Both the position numbers and the translations under genes were made by a program. This document shows, piece by piece, positions 22,400 through 31,509 of a stretch of DNA of 33,505 nt. The stretch comes from an uncultured Spirochaetaceae bacterium. GTDB taxonomy: Bacteria; Spirochaetota; Spirochaetia; Sphaerochaetales; Sphaerochaetaceae. The DNA lies in the NCBI GenBank assembly GCA_944389075.1, contig CALXLA010000018.1, positions 1 through 33,505 on the forward strand. The letters run 5' to 3'. The notes under the pieces were generated by a model. That model was not told the DNA's origin, made no database searches, and saw only the letters and a program-made list of their open reading frames with translations. Numbering within the stretch: position 1 is the stretch's first letter; each line of letters opens with the position of its first letter.

Positions 22400-25147
22400 T
22401 TACAGGTTCCTGCCGCAGCAGTTCTTGTACTTTTTCCCGCTGCCGCACGGACATGGGTCATTGCGTCCGATCTTCGGCTGAGAGCGTACATATGTCGTGT
22501 TGTGCGCTTCAGCCTGCGAAGATGTTGCTGTGCTTTGGGTCCTTGCAGTCGGAAGGGATTCATGTGTCGCCTGCATCTTCGGAGCATTCTGAGGCTGACG
22601 TCTTGGCTGTATCGATATCCTGACGGCATTGACAGTCCTGCAGACACTCTCCGTAATGGCGCTGATCATCTGGTCGAATGCATCGGAAGCTGTGTTCTTG
22701 TATTCTACAAGAGGATTCTTCTGAGCATAGCTCATCAGGCTTGCGGCTTCCCTCAGGTCCTCAAGCTCATCAAGGTGATCCACCCATCTCTTCTCTATGT
22801 TCCTGAGGTAGATGAACCTTATGAATGAGTTGAACGGTTCCTTGCCGACCTTCGCTTCCTTTTCCCTGAGGCTGTCAATCATGTATTTCTTGAGTTCTTC
22901 GGGATCCGTTATGCCTTCAGGAAGGGAAGAGAAGACAGATCTGCAGTCCGCGATGAATTTCTCCTTGTCATCACCAGCATCTTCCTTTGCCTCATCGATG
23001 AACTCCGCCGTATTCTCGATGATTCTTTCTATGAGATCATCTGCGAGCAGGATCTTGTCTCTCTCAGAATAGATGAAGTTTCTTTCCTCATTCAGTACAT
23101 CATCATATTCAAGAAGACGTTTCCTTATCTCGAAATTGCGCTGCTCGACACGTTTCTGCGCATCTTCAATCGCATTGTCGAGAAGCTTATGCTGGATTGC
23201 CTCGCCATCCTTGAGGCCAAGCTTGCCAATCATGTTCTTGAGGCCTTCCTTGGCGAAGAGGCGCATCAGCGGATCATCAAGGGAGATATAGAACTGGCTT
23301 GTTCCCGGATCTCCCTGACGTCCTGAACGGCCTCTGAGCTGATTATCTATGCGCCTTGATTCATGACGTTCCGAGCCGATTATGTACAGACCTCCTAGAG
23401 CTTTCACTTCCTCATATGCCTTCTGGTACTGAGGAAGGAGCTCCTCCTTCGCCTTCTTCAGCTCCTCATCGGTCGCATCGGTTCCTGCTTTCCTCAGTGC
23501 CATGTGCTCAAGAGAGCCTCCCAGCTTGATATCCGTACCGCGTCCTGCCATATTCGTCGCAATGGTGACAGCACCTTTCGCGCCGGCTTCTCCTATGATA
23601 TAGGCTTCCCTTGCATGGTTCTTCGCATTAAGCACTTCGTGGCGGATGCCTTCCCTCAGCAGATACTTCGAGAGCTTTTCGCTCTTCTCGATTGAAGTCG
23701 TACCAATAAGTATGGGCTGGCCTGTCGCATGTATGCGCTTGACAGCTTCGACGATTGCCCTGTACTTGCATTCCTCATCATAATATGTGAGATCACTCAG
23801 ATCCTTTCTCTGCACAGGGAGGTTTGTCGGAACGACAACGACGTCAATGCCGTATATCTGCTTGAATTCAGTTGCCTCTGTGTCTGCAGTACCGGTCATT
23901 CCTGAAATCTTGTCATACATCCGGAAGAAGTTCTGGAACGTGATTGTCGCGAATGTCTTCGATTGGCCTCTGATCGCCACATTCTCCTTTGCCTCGATTG
24001 CTTGATGGAGACCTTCTGAGTAGCGCCTTCCAGGAAGCACGCGTCCGGTGAATTCATCGACAATCTGGACTTCGCCATCCTTGACTATGTAGTCTGTATC
24101 GAGCTTGTACATGTACTCCGCCCGGACAGCCTGCGTCACATAGTGGACAAGCTCGAAGTTCTCATCATCATAGAGAGAGTAGGTGGTATTGCCATTCTCA
24201 TCATGCGATGGCCGCAGCGCGCCGTTCCTCCTGAGAAGCTCCTCGATATGGGTCATTCCCTGTTTCGTGAAAGTGACTTTCTTTCCCTTCTCATCGAGCT
24301 TGAAATCGCCTTTCTCATCGAAGTTCGCATAAAACTCCCTGTCGAGCTTCTCCATCTCCGTAAGCTCATAGTAGTCTCCCGTCTCCGGATCCTTCTCGCA
24401 TTCCTTCAGGAACGGGACTATGGCCTTAGCGGCTTTCACCTTAGGAGTGTCATCCTCTCCCTGTCCGCTGATGATGAGCGGAGTCCTTGCCTCATCAATG
24501 AGGATCGAGTCGATCTCATCGATGATGCAGAAGTGGTGAAGCGGCTGTGTCTTCAAGGAATACGACATCTTCATGTTGTCGCGGAGATAATCGAAGCCGA
24601 GCTCATTGTTCGTCGCATATGTTATATCAGCGGCATAGGCTTCCTTCTTCCTCTTCTCGTCCTGACCGGGGAATATGACACCTGTCGTGAGACCGAGGAA
24701 TGAATAGACCTTTCCCATCCATTCACAGTCCCTTTGTGCAAGATAATCATTGACTGTGACTATGTGCACGCCTTTTCCATCAAGAGCATTGAGATAGGCC
24801 GCAGGTACTGCTGTAAGGGTCTTTCCCTCACCAGTCTTCATTTCAAGTATCGAACCCTGATGGAGGACTATCGCTCCCATGATCTGCACATCGTAGTGTC
24901 TTTCCCCGAGGGTTCTTCCTGCAGCTTCACGTGCCAGCGCGAATGCCTTAGGAAGAATGTCATCCAGAGTCTTCTCACCGCTCTGGATTTCCTTTTTCCA
25001 TTGCGCCGTCATCTCTGGGAACTGATTATCAGCAAGGGATGCCGCCCAGCTGTATTCTGCTTTCACGCGCTCGACTATAGGTCTGAGACGCTTCATGTCC
25101 TTGTCATGCTTTGTGCCTCCGAAGAGTGCAGCTAAGAAATTTGCCAT
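22400..25147 (-). CDS. secA: Preprotein translocase ATPase SecA
   Basis: SecA is the motor that pushes unfolded preproteins through SecYEG. The 915-residue product has [11 protein letters not shown] at the N-terminus, Walker [12 protein letters not shown] (about 100-110), and the [14 protein letters not shown] and [21 protein letters not shown] motifs. [13 protein letters not shown] and the helicase motif [10 protein letters not shown] follow. The C-terminus carries the zinc-binding SEC-C motif [18 protein letters not shown] chose ATG 25147 because the protein then starts like other SecA proteins; the longer open frame to 25390 covers the divergent cvpA-like gene. No Shine-Dalgarno is present and a TATTAT box lies 6 nt from the ATG. 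Confidence 0.97.
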   Translation of the reverse strand: MANFLAALFGGTKHDKDMKRLRPIVERVKAEYSWAASLADNQFPEMTAQWKKEIQSGEKTLDDILPKAFALAREAAGRTLGERHYDVQIMGAIVLHQGSILEMKTGEGKTLTAVPAAYLNALDGKGVHIVTVNDYLAQRDCEWMGKVYSFLGLTTGVIFPGQDEKRKKEAYAADITYATNNELGFDYLRDNMKMSYSLKTQPLHHFCIIDEIDSILIDEARTPLIISGQGEDDTPKVKAAKAIVPFLKECEKDPETGDYYELTEMEKLDREFYANFDEKGDFKLDEKGKKVTFTKQGMTHIEELLRRNGALRPSHDENGNTTYSLYDDENFELVHYVTQAVRAEYMYKLDTDYIVKDGEVQIVDEFTGRVLPGRRYSEGLHQAIEAKENVAIRGQSKTFATITFQNFFRMYDKISGMTGTADTEATEFKQIYGIDVVVVPTNLPVQRKDLSDLTYYDEECKYRAIVEAVKRIHATGQPILIGTTSIEKSEKLSKYLLREGIRHEVLNAKNHAREAYIIGEAGAKGAVTIATNMAGRGTDIKLGGSLEHMALRKAGTDATDEELKKAKEELLPQYQKAYEEVKALGGLYIIGSERHESRRIDNQLRGRSGRQGDPGTSQFYISLDDPLMRLFAKEGLKNMIGKLGLKDGEAIQHKLLDNAIEDAQKRVEQRNFEIRKRLLEYDDVLNEERNFIYSERDKILLADDLIERIIENTAEFIDEAKEDAGDDKEKFIADCRSVFSSLPEGITDPEELKKYMIDSLREKEAKVGKEPFNSFIRFIYLRNIEKRWVDHLDELEDLREAASLMSYAQKNPLVEYKNTASDAFDQMISAITESVCRTVNAVRISIQPRRQPQNAPKMQATHESLPTARTQSTATSSQAEAHNTTYVRSQPKIGRNDPCPCGSGKKYKNCCGRNL

Positions 25148-25153
25148 GACTGA

Positions 25154-25205
25154 ATAATAATCACAAATGAAAAGAAATGGTAGAATGATAGCTAAACATC
25201 CGCAA
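25154..25205 (-). promoter_or_regulatory. secA promoter region with two candidate -10 boxes
   Basis: On the minus strand TTGCGG (25200-25205) and TACCAT (25177-25182) are 17 nt apart and would give a leader of about 20 nt. Nearer the gene, TATTAT (25154-25159) ends 6 nt before the ATG and would give a leaderless message, though its -35 is poor. On the opposite strand TAGAAT (25181-25186) is another possible -10 for the cvpA-like gene. Confidence 0.4.
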
Positions 25206-25211
25206 ATTGAA

Positions 25212-25217
25212 TAGAAT
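25212..25217 (+). promoter_or_regulatory. -10 box 6 nt before the cvpA-like ATG
   Basis: TAGAAT (5 of 6 to consensus) ends 6 nt before ATG 25224, again placing transcription start at the start codon. The -35 (TAGCTA, 25189-25194) is weak. Confidence 0.35.
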
Positions 25218-25223
25218 GGAAAT

Positions 25224-25748
25224 ATGGATTGGACTATTGCGATTGGATCTGTTACGTTCGGGCTTCTTGATGTGATTGCGCTTGCCGTGGTCCTGATAGG
25301 TGCTATTTCAGGCTGTATAACAGGCTTTACGAAGAAAGCCGGCAAGCTTGCTGCATTTCTTCTGGCAATGCCTGCTGCAGTGCTTTTCACGAAACAGCTC
25401 GGAACTGTGATTGCAGATAACTCATCCTTATCTATATTCTCATCGACACTGATCGCGTTCGTTGGGCTTTCAGCTGTCTTCTATACGTTGCTGTTCATAT
25501 TTGTGAGCCAGCTCTCCAATATAGTTGAGTCAAGTGGTGCCCTTAGGGCGATTGACAGCATAATAGGCTTCGCGCTGGGTCTGCTGTGCTCTGCGCTTGT
25601 CCTTTCAGCACTCATCTATTTCCTGCAATACCAGACATTCTTCGATATGTCAGCGCTTACTGAGAACAGCATAGTATTCAAACGCATCATCCAGCCATTG
25701 TATCCGCAGGTCGCTGGGATATTCAGCGGAGCTGTGAATGCCATTTGA
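25224..25748 (+). CDS. CvpA-family membrane protein
   Basis: The 174-residue protein has four hydrophobic segments (about 12-32, 38-58, 68-93, 104-130) and the CvpA-like opening in which [28 protein letters not shown] spans residues 14-41. CvpA proteins (colicin V production family) are inner-membrane proteins of poorly defined role, linked in some bacteria to bile or envelope stress. Its ATG has only a weak purine stretch and lies 6 nt after TAGAAT. The end overlaps the holB-like gene by 11 nt, suggesting co-transcription with replication and regulatory genes downstream. Confidence 0.75.
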   Translation: MDWTIAIGSVTFGLLDVIALAVVLIGAISGCITGFTKKAGKLAAFLLAMPAAVLFTKQLGTVIADNSSLSIFSSTLIAFVGLSAVFYTLLFIFVSQLSNIVESSGALRAIDSIIGFALGLLCSALVLSALIYFLQYQTFFDMSALTENSIVFKRIIQPLYPQVAGIFSGAVNAI

Positions 25749-26934
25749 TGCGCTCAGACAGACTCAGCCAGCATCCGCAAAGGAGCTTTCCGATGTAATC
25801 AGCGCAGGGATGATGCCGAATTCGATACTCATCTCCGGCAGCCGTGGTTCTTCTCGCCTTACTGGGGCTCTTGATCTCGCATTCTATCATGCAGGAGGCG
25901 ACAGAGAACTTCTGAAGACGGGAAATGTCGCATACTTCGCATCACGCTCTTTCAGATCTGAGTTCGAGGCAGCAGCAAATCTCTTCAGAAAGCATATGAA
26001 CAGGAGAAGCAGGCTGTTCTTCATACAGACTGTACGCAAGATACTGCTTCAGTACCATAGCGCTCTCACGCCTCTCTATAAGGAGAAGGCAGGGATAAAG
26101 GGAAGCATCGATAAGTCAGTTTTCCCGCGCCTTGGATCATCTCCATCTGTCAGTGATGCGGCTTCTCAGATTGATGAGGTGCTTCTGTCGATCGAAGAGG
26201 ACAGGGACTATGGCGAGAAGGAAACCGCTGATGCCGTAAATGTAGTCGCACAGCTTATGACAGGGGAGGTAATGCGCTGCGGCAAGAAGACGCACAGCGC
26301 ATCGATAGAGGAGATAAGGGCTGTGCAGGAATGGCTGCAGGATGGCTCAGACAGGAAAGCTGTCATATTCGAGAATATCGAGGATTACTCGGAAGGTTCG
26401 AAGAACAGTCTTCTCAAGGTGCTGGAGGAACCGCCTGAGTCTGCCTTGCTTATCCTTGTTTCAGCAAATCAGCCAAGGATAATGGAGACGATACTGTCAA
26501 GGGTGAGGAAGTTCAGCTTCCCAGTCCTTTCGGAGAAGACAGTTTCTGATTTCATCGGAGCTTCATTCTCTATCTACGGCTCTTACCGTTCATTTGACTC
26601 GTTTTTCTTCGAACAGGGAGCTGATGAAGATGAGAAGACCGCAATGGATGACTGCATTCGTCTTTATTCAGATGCGCTGCTTTCGGGAAGAAGGCTTCAG
26701 GATACCGACCTTTCGAAGATGCTGGCATCGCTTTCCAGGATAGATGGCTTCGAGCATTTCAGGCAGGAACTTTATGCCATTGTCACAAGAAGGCTCGAGG
26801 AAGGAACGCTGATGAGAACAGATGCAAAGAGAATCTGGAACAGCCTTTCAAGATATCTTATGATGGCTGACAGCTATAATATGAGTATCCGCCTTGCGCT
26901 TGATTATGCATTAAGGGAGGTTGCTGATGTCTGA
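25738..26934 (+). CDS. holB: DNA polymerase III delta'-like clamp-loader subunit
   Basis: The delta' subunit is the rigid stator of the clamp loader that places the sliding clamp on DNA. The 398-residue product has the conserved central block GSKNSLLKVLEEPPESALLILVS followed by LSRVRKFSF (about 220-265), typical of the gamma/tau and delta' families. The N-terminal P-loop is degenerate (GSRGSSRL, 34-41, no Lys), as expected for the non-hydrolysing delta'. No zinc-module cysteines are seen. An atypically charged segment (about 95-190) lies before the core. The start overlaps the cvpA-like end by 11 nt; the stop overlaps the kinase gene by 8 nt. Confidence 0.8.
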   Translation: MPFDALRQTQPASAKELSDVISAGMMPNSILISGSRGSSRLTGALDLAFYHAGGDRELLKTGNVAYFASRSFRSEFEAAANLFRKHMNRRSRLFFIQTVRKILLQYHSALTPLYKEKAGIKGSIDKSVFPRLGSSPSVSDAASQIDEVLLSIEEDRDYGEKETADAVNVVAQLMTGEVMRCGKKTHSASIEEIRAVQEWLQDGSDRKAVIFENIEDYSEGSKNSLLKVLEEPPESALLILVSANQPRIMETILSRVRKFSFPVLSEKTVSDFIGASFSIYGSYRSFDSFFFEQGADEDEKTAMDDCIRLYSDALLSGRRLQDTDLSKMLASLSRIDGFEHFRQELYAIVTRRLEEGTLMRTDAKRIWNSLSRYLMMADSYNMSIRLALDYALREVADV

Positions 26935-28096
26935 GAAGATCCTGAAGAAAGTCATCGAGGATTTCGAATCATATCCTGCGGAGGAAGTCAGACGCCTTAT
27001 AAAGGAAGCTCTTGAGAAGAATTCGATATATCGCTCGCTTCTTGATTATCAGGCAGTGGGGCATATTGCCGTGAATATGGAGCGTACCATCCTTTATGCA
27101 TCGAGATCCGTTCCTCTCCTGATACCATGCGACAGGAGAAGGCGCACGCGTGAAGGCATGAAGATAGACTCCATGATGATCGATAAGGACGTGAAGGCCT
27201 ATCTTCTGGATGTCTTCAAGGGCCGAGAGAAGCCTGAAGCCAGGGAATTCGCGGTTCAGGTAGGGGAAGAGACCAGGATAATCCGTGTATCCTTTGCCGC
27301 GATAGATGCTGAATACTTTCCTTTTGTCGATATCATCCTGCAGGATATAACGGAGGAAAAGCAGAAGGAAGTACGGCTCAGGCGCTCAGAGTCCCTTGCC
27401 TCGATGACGACGATGGCTGCAGGTATTGCTCATGAGATAAAGAATCCGCTTGCTGCGATGAAGATACACCTTCAGCTGATGAGGAAAACCCTGCAGCAGA
27501 AGAAGAGCATAACCGAGGAGCAGGCTGAAAGATATCTCAGCGTGCTTGATGAGGAAATCGATCATCTCAACACTATCGCTGTTGATTTCCTTTTCGCTGT
27601 TCGGCCGATGGATATCGAGCTGATGCTGGGCTCTGTCAATGCAGTGATGAATGACCTTGTGACATTCCTCACTCCGGAGGCTGATTCAAAGAACATAAGA
27701 ATCATATCGATGCTCGATCCTTTCCTTCCCAACATAGAGCTTGATTCAAGGTATATGAGGCAGTGCCTGCTGAATATAATAGAAAACGCATTCGCTGCGA
27801 TGCCTGGGGGTGGAACGCTCACCCTGATGACGAAGCTTGAGGGTGATTTTGTCATAATACGCATAAGCGATACAGGCACAGGGATAGCCGAGAATGAGAT
27901 ACAGAAGATATTCGAGCCGTATTTCACCACAAAGGCATCAGGCACAGGCCTTGGGCTGACTGTGGTATATAAGGTAATCAAGGAGCATCGTGGAGATATC
28001 TTCGTCTCAAGCCAGGAAGGGAAAGGGACATCATTCACGATCAAGCTTCCTGTCCCGAGCAGCCAGCGCAGGGCAATAGAAAACAAGGAGAAATGA
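26927..28096 (+). CDS. Soluble sensor histidine kinase (NtrB-like)
   Basis: The 389-residue protein has no membrane segment. A PAS-like sensor region covers about 38-145. The dimerisation/phosphoacceptor box is AAGIAHEIKNPLAAMKIHLQLM with His169. The catalytic domain has the N box NIIENAFAAMPGGG, G1 SDTGTGIAEN, F box FEPYFTTK and G2 GTGLGLTVVYK, so it looks active. It is the first half of a two-component pair; the sigma-54 regulator starts 1 nt after its stop. GGGAGG sits 6 nt before ATG 26927, so the TTG at 26921 was rejected. The signal is unknown: the architecture resembles NtrB or AtoS, but the input domain gives no ligand. Confidence 0.9.
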   Translation: MSEKILKKVIEDFESYPAEEVRRLIKEALEKNSIYRSLLDYQAVGHIAVNMERTILYASRSVPLLIPCDRRRRTREGMKIDSMMIDKDVKAYLLDVFKGREKPEAREFAVQVGEETRIIRVSFAAIDAEYFPFVDIILQDITEEKQKEVRLRRSESLASMTTMAAGIAHEIKNPLAAMKIHLQLMRKTLQQKKSITEEQAERYLSVLDEEIDHLNTIAVDFLFAVRPMDIELMLGSVNAVMNDLVTFLTPEADSKNIRIISMLDPFLPNIELDSRYMRQCLLNIIENAFAAMPGGGTLTLMTKLEGDFVIIRISDTGTGIAENEIQKIFEPYFTTKASGTGLGLTVVYKVIKEHRGDIFVSSQEGKGTSFTIKLPVPSSQRRAIENKEK

Positions 28097-28097
28097 A

Positions 28098-29456
28098 ATG
28101 ACAACGCTTCTGATTGCAGATGATGAGAAGAACATACGCTCAGGTCTTCAGCTTGCATTCGAAGACGAGGGATACAAGGTATTGACCGCTGCTGATGGCA
28201 ATGAAGCCTGGGATTGCGTCCAGAAGAACATCATAGATCTTGTCATTACGGATCTGAGAATGCCCGGCATGGATGGCAATGAGCTTATAAAGCGCGTCGC
28301 ATCATCATATCCGACGCTTCCTGTCATCGTGCTCACTGGCCATGGGACTATTGAGACAGCTGTTGAGACAATGCGCGAAGGCGCTATTGATTTCTTCACC
28401 AAGCCTGTTGATATCGACAAGCTCTCCCTTGTCGTGAAAAAGACTATAGCGGCATCACAGCTTGCGGAGCAGAACAGGAAGCTTGCGGAGGAAATCGACA
28501 AGCTCAAGCGCCAGCAGGGGTATGGAAGGATAATCGGCAAGTCAGGGAAAATCGCACAGCTCATGCAGACTGTGAACCAGGTTGCCTCAACTAAGGCCAC
28601 TGTGCTCATAACAGGGGAATCGGGAACCGGAAAGGAACTTGTGGCAGAGGCTGTCCAGCAGCTTTCCCCCCGCAGGGACAAGCCATATATAAAGGTTCAT
28701 TGCGCGTCTCTGTCACCATCCCTTCTTGAGGATGAGCTCTTCGGGCATGAGAAGGGTGCGTTCACGGGAGCTGTTGCACAGAAGAAGGGGAGATTTGAGC
28801 TTGCGGATGGCGGAACTCTCTTCCTGGATGAGATCGGAGAGATTGACCAGACCACCCAGGTGAAGCTTCTCAGGGTATTGCAGGAAAAGCAGTTTGAGCG
28901 CGTAGGCGGTGAGAAGACCCTTACTGTCGATGTGCGTGTGATATGCGCAACCAACAGGGATCTTTATAAGGAGATGCAGGAAGGACGCTTCCGCGAGGAT
29001 CTCTATTACCGTCTCAATGTCGTGCATATCGAGGTGCCGCCGCTCAGGGAAAGAAAGGAAGATATAGATCTTCTTGCGACATCATTCATCAGTACATTCA
29101 ACAGTGAGGATGGAAGGAAGATAGAAGGCTTCACGCCACAGGCACGGAAGGCTCTATTCTCGTATTCATGGCCCGGCAATGTCAGGGAGCTCAGGAATTC
29201 GATTGAATCTGCTGTGGTATTGAGCAAGGGCAAGGTCATTGATATCGATGACCTTCCGCCTCAGATCAGGGATACAGGCGGGGAGTGCACAGTCACATTC
29301 AATCTTCCTGTCACGATGGATGAGGCTGAGATGCGCCTTATCCTCGAGACGATCTCATATGCGAAAGGCAATAAGACAAAGGCCGCCGATCTACTAGGAA
29401 TAGGACGCAAGACGCTTCACAGGAAGCTGGCAGAGCATAATGGCGAGGAGCAGTGA
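28098..29456 (+). CDS. Sigma-54-dependent response regulator (NtrC family)
   Basis: The 452-residue protein has three domains. The receiver (1-120) has acidic pocket D8-D9, phosphoacceptor Asp52 (TDLRMPGMDG), Thr80 and Lys102. The AAA+ sigma-54 activation domain (about 143-375) has Walker A GESGTGKE (173-180), the GAFTGA loop that contacts sigma-54 (220-225) and Walker B GGTLFLDEIGEI. The C-terminal Fis-type helix-turn-helix has AKGNKTKAADLLGIGRKTLHRKL. It is complete. AAGGAGA precedes the ATG. It pairs with the kinase just upstream. No -24/-12 promoter was recognised in this window, so its targets are elsewhere or not identifiable here. Confidence 0.93.
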   Translation: MTTLLIADDEKNIRSGLQLAFEDEGYKVLTAADGNEAWDCVQKNIIDLVITDLRMPGMDGNELIKRVASSYPTLPVIVLTGHGTIETAVETMREGAIDFFTKPVDIDKLSLVVKKTIAASQLAEQNRKLAEEIDKLKRQQGYGRIIGKSGKIAQLMQTVNQVASTKATVLITGESGTGKELVAEAVQQLSPRRDKPYIKVHCASLSPSLLEDELFGHEKGAFTGAVAQKKGRFELADGGTLFLDEIGEIDQTTQVKLLRVLQEKQFERVGGEKTLTVDVRVICATNRDLYKEMQEGRFREDLYYRLNVVHIEVPPLRERKEDIDLLATSFISTFNSEDGRKIEGFTPQARKALFSYSWPGNVRELRNSIESAVVLSKGKVIDIDDLPPQIRDTGGECTVTFNLPVTMDEAEMRLILETISYAKGNKTKAADLLGIGRKTLHRKLAEHNGEEQ

Positions 29457-31509
29457 CTATTTCAGGGATGGGGGAATTCTTTCGGAGAGGATCCCATCAT
29501 TCAGGTACAGGCCTTGTCAGGAAGGCATGGCAGAGCTTGTCGAGGAAGCCCTTGATAATTCTGAGCATGCGGTAATCGAGGCCGGCACAGGTACAGGCAA
29601 GAGCTATGCTTATATAGTCCCTCTTCTGCTCAGGGCAAAGGAAAGGCTCGGCAAGGAAATAATAGCGACAAGCACTCTCCCGCTCATGAACCAGCTTCTA
29701 AGTGCTGATATTCCTGCGATGCAGAATGCGCTTGGCACTGCTTTCAATGTCGCGGCCCTTTATGGAAGGAGCAACTATCTCTGCATACTCAGATGGGATT
29801 ATCTCTGGCATGAGAAGAAAGATGATGCTTCGGTAAGGCAATTCTCGGAGTGGGTTGACGATACAGAGACAGGGCTGAAAGAGGAAATAAGGGATCCCGG
29901 GCTTTTTCAGGTATTCAGCGAAGTCTCCGCAGAAAGAGAAAGCTGCATAGGTCGATTCTGCCCATTCATAAGCCAGTGTTTCTATTATAAGGCACGGAAG
30001 GATGCAGAGAATGCCGATATAATCGTCACGAACCATCATGTCGTGCTTGCGGATATCATGCTGAGAAGGGAGAAGGGTGCGAAGGATGATGAAACTGTCC
30101 TTCTTCCGCCTTTCGATGCAATGGCTATCGATGAGGCTCACAATTTTCCTGATGGCGCTACCGATACATTCACATCGCTTTTCTCTACGAAAGACGTTAA
30201 GCGCGCGCTTAAGATGATAGCTGAGCGACGTGCAGGAAAGAGCCAGAATATAATCGATGCGCTATCTCCATGCCTCAAGGACAGGTCATATTATGGCGAG
30301 ATAAACTCTGCAATCGCTGAGATCAAGGAGTTCTCCGCTCAGTTCGACAAGGCACTTCCCGATATTCTCAGAATGGCCGGAAAGGGTAATGACAAGTTCT
30401 ATTTCTCTCCATCATTCTATGAGGAGGGCAGGTTCAGGCTGAGGGAGTTCCTGGCGTTCTCTGACAGACTCACAGAGCTTGGCTCCATGCTTGTCAATGC
30501 ATATGCTGCTGATGAGAACGCAAGCGAAGAGACCTGGGGCGATATGGTCACGCTTTCGATGGCCGCTGAGAAGCTTGCAGAACTTGGCACTCTTCTCGGC
30601 AGCTGGATTGAGTTCGAGCATCCTGCTGATGAGATTCCCTATGCATATACAGAGGGCAGCAGTACGTACATCGCATTCGCGCCGATGGATACAGGTGCGA
30701 TCCTTGCTCAGTCGCTTCTTGATAACGACAGCTCGATAATCTTCTCATCGGCAACGCTTTCAGTAGGTGATTCATTCTCCTTCTTCGCCTCTCAGGTGGG
30801 GCTTGACAGATGCGAGACAGGATATGTCTCACAGCGTTTTCCCACGGCTTTTGATCTGAAGAGCAATCTGCTCTGCATAATAGCGGGAGATGGACAGCGC
30901 TACTCGAATGAGTATAAGTCTGAATGGGAAAAGAGCATCGCTCAGCCTATAGCCGATGCCATCAGGGCTTCAGGAGGTGGCGCTCTTGTCCTCTTCACGG
31001 CACGTTCCTCTATGGAGAAGGTCTATCCGGAGGTGAGAGAGCTTCTCCCGGATATGCACATAATGATGCAGGAGAGCGGTAAGTCGAGGAATATGATACT
31101 GGAGGCATTCAAGGAAGATGAGGACAGCTCCCTCTTCGCGCTTTCATCATTCTGGGAAGGTATAGACGCTCCTGGTGATACATTGCGGCTCCTCATAATA
31201 CCGAAGCTTCCGTATCCTGTTCCCTCAGATCCGATAATCGCGGCGCGGGGCATAAGGCAGCAGGAGATATCCGGTAAATCACCATTCATCTCCCAGCAGG
31301 TGCCTTTATGCGCGCTTAAGATGAAGCAGGGAGTAGGAAGGGTGATCAGGGGAGAAAGCGACAGAGGCGCTGCCGTTATCCTCGACTCACGCATTCTCAG
31401 CCCTATGTCAAGGAATGTGCTTTCATCTCTTCCTGATTGCCATATGGAGAAGAGAGTGCCGCTTTCCGCCATCCCTGATATGCTTTCATCATTCTTCTCT
31501 AAGAAATGA
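29440..31509 (+). CDS. DinG/XPD-family ATP-dependent DNA helicase
   Basis: The 689-residue product is a superfamily 2 helicase with Walker A GTGTGKS (49-55), DEAH (231-234), a late SSFWEGIDAPGD motif and the arginine-finger motif QGVGRVIR. Cys115, Cys169, Cys174 and Cys180 lie between motif I and DEAH, as in the iron-sulphur cluster of XPD and DinG helicases. Such enzymes unwind R-loops and forked or damaged DNA 5' to 3'. The ATG lies inside the regulator gene (17-nt overlap). The last 11 nt overlap the convergent reductase gene. YoaA-like naming is equally possible. Confidence 0.88.
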   Translation: MARSSDYFRDGGILSERIPSFRYRPCQEGMAELVEEALDNSEHAVIEAGTGTGKSYAYIVPLLLRAKERLGKEIIATSTLPLMNQLLSADIPAMQNALGTAFNVAALYGRSNYLCILRWDYLWHEKKDDASVRQFSEWVDDTETGLKEEIRDPGLFQVFSEVSAERESCIGRFCPFISQCFYYKARKDAENADIIVTNHHVVLADIMLRREKGAKDDETVLLPPFDAMAIDEAHNFPDGATDTFTSLFSTKDVKRALKMIAERRAGKSQNIIDALSPCLKDRSYYGEINSAIAEIKEFSAQFDKALPDILRMAGKGNDKFYFSPSFYEEGRFRLREFLAFSDRLTELGSMLVNAYAADENASEETWGDMVTLSMAAEKLAELGTLLGSWIEFEHPADEIPYAYTEGSSTYIAFAPMDTGAILAQSLLDNDSSIIFSSATLSVGDSFSFFASQVGLDRCETGYVSQRFPTAFDLKSNLLCIIAGDGQRYSNEYKSEWEKSIAQPIADAIRASGGGALVLFTARSSMEKVYPEVRELLPDMHIMMQESGKSRNMILEAFKEDEDSSLFALSSFWEGIDAPGDTLRLLIIPKLPYPVPSDPIIAARGIRQQEISGKSPFISQQVPLCALKMKQGVGRVIRGESDRGAAVILDSRILSPMSRNVLSSLPDCHMEKRVPLSAIPDMLSSFFSKK

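Noticed and set aside
25148-25390. N-terminal extension of secA
   Set aside because: It overlaps the divergent cvpA-like gene and both promoter regions; SecA normally starts at MANFL-like sequence.
25738-25860. Loss of the P-loop lysine in the holB-like protein as another pseudoenzyme
   Set aside because: Delta' subunits commonly lack ATPase activity, so this is normal for the family and not part of the decayed set.
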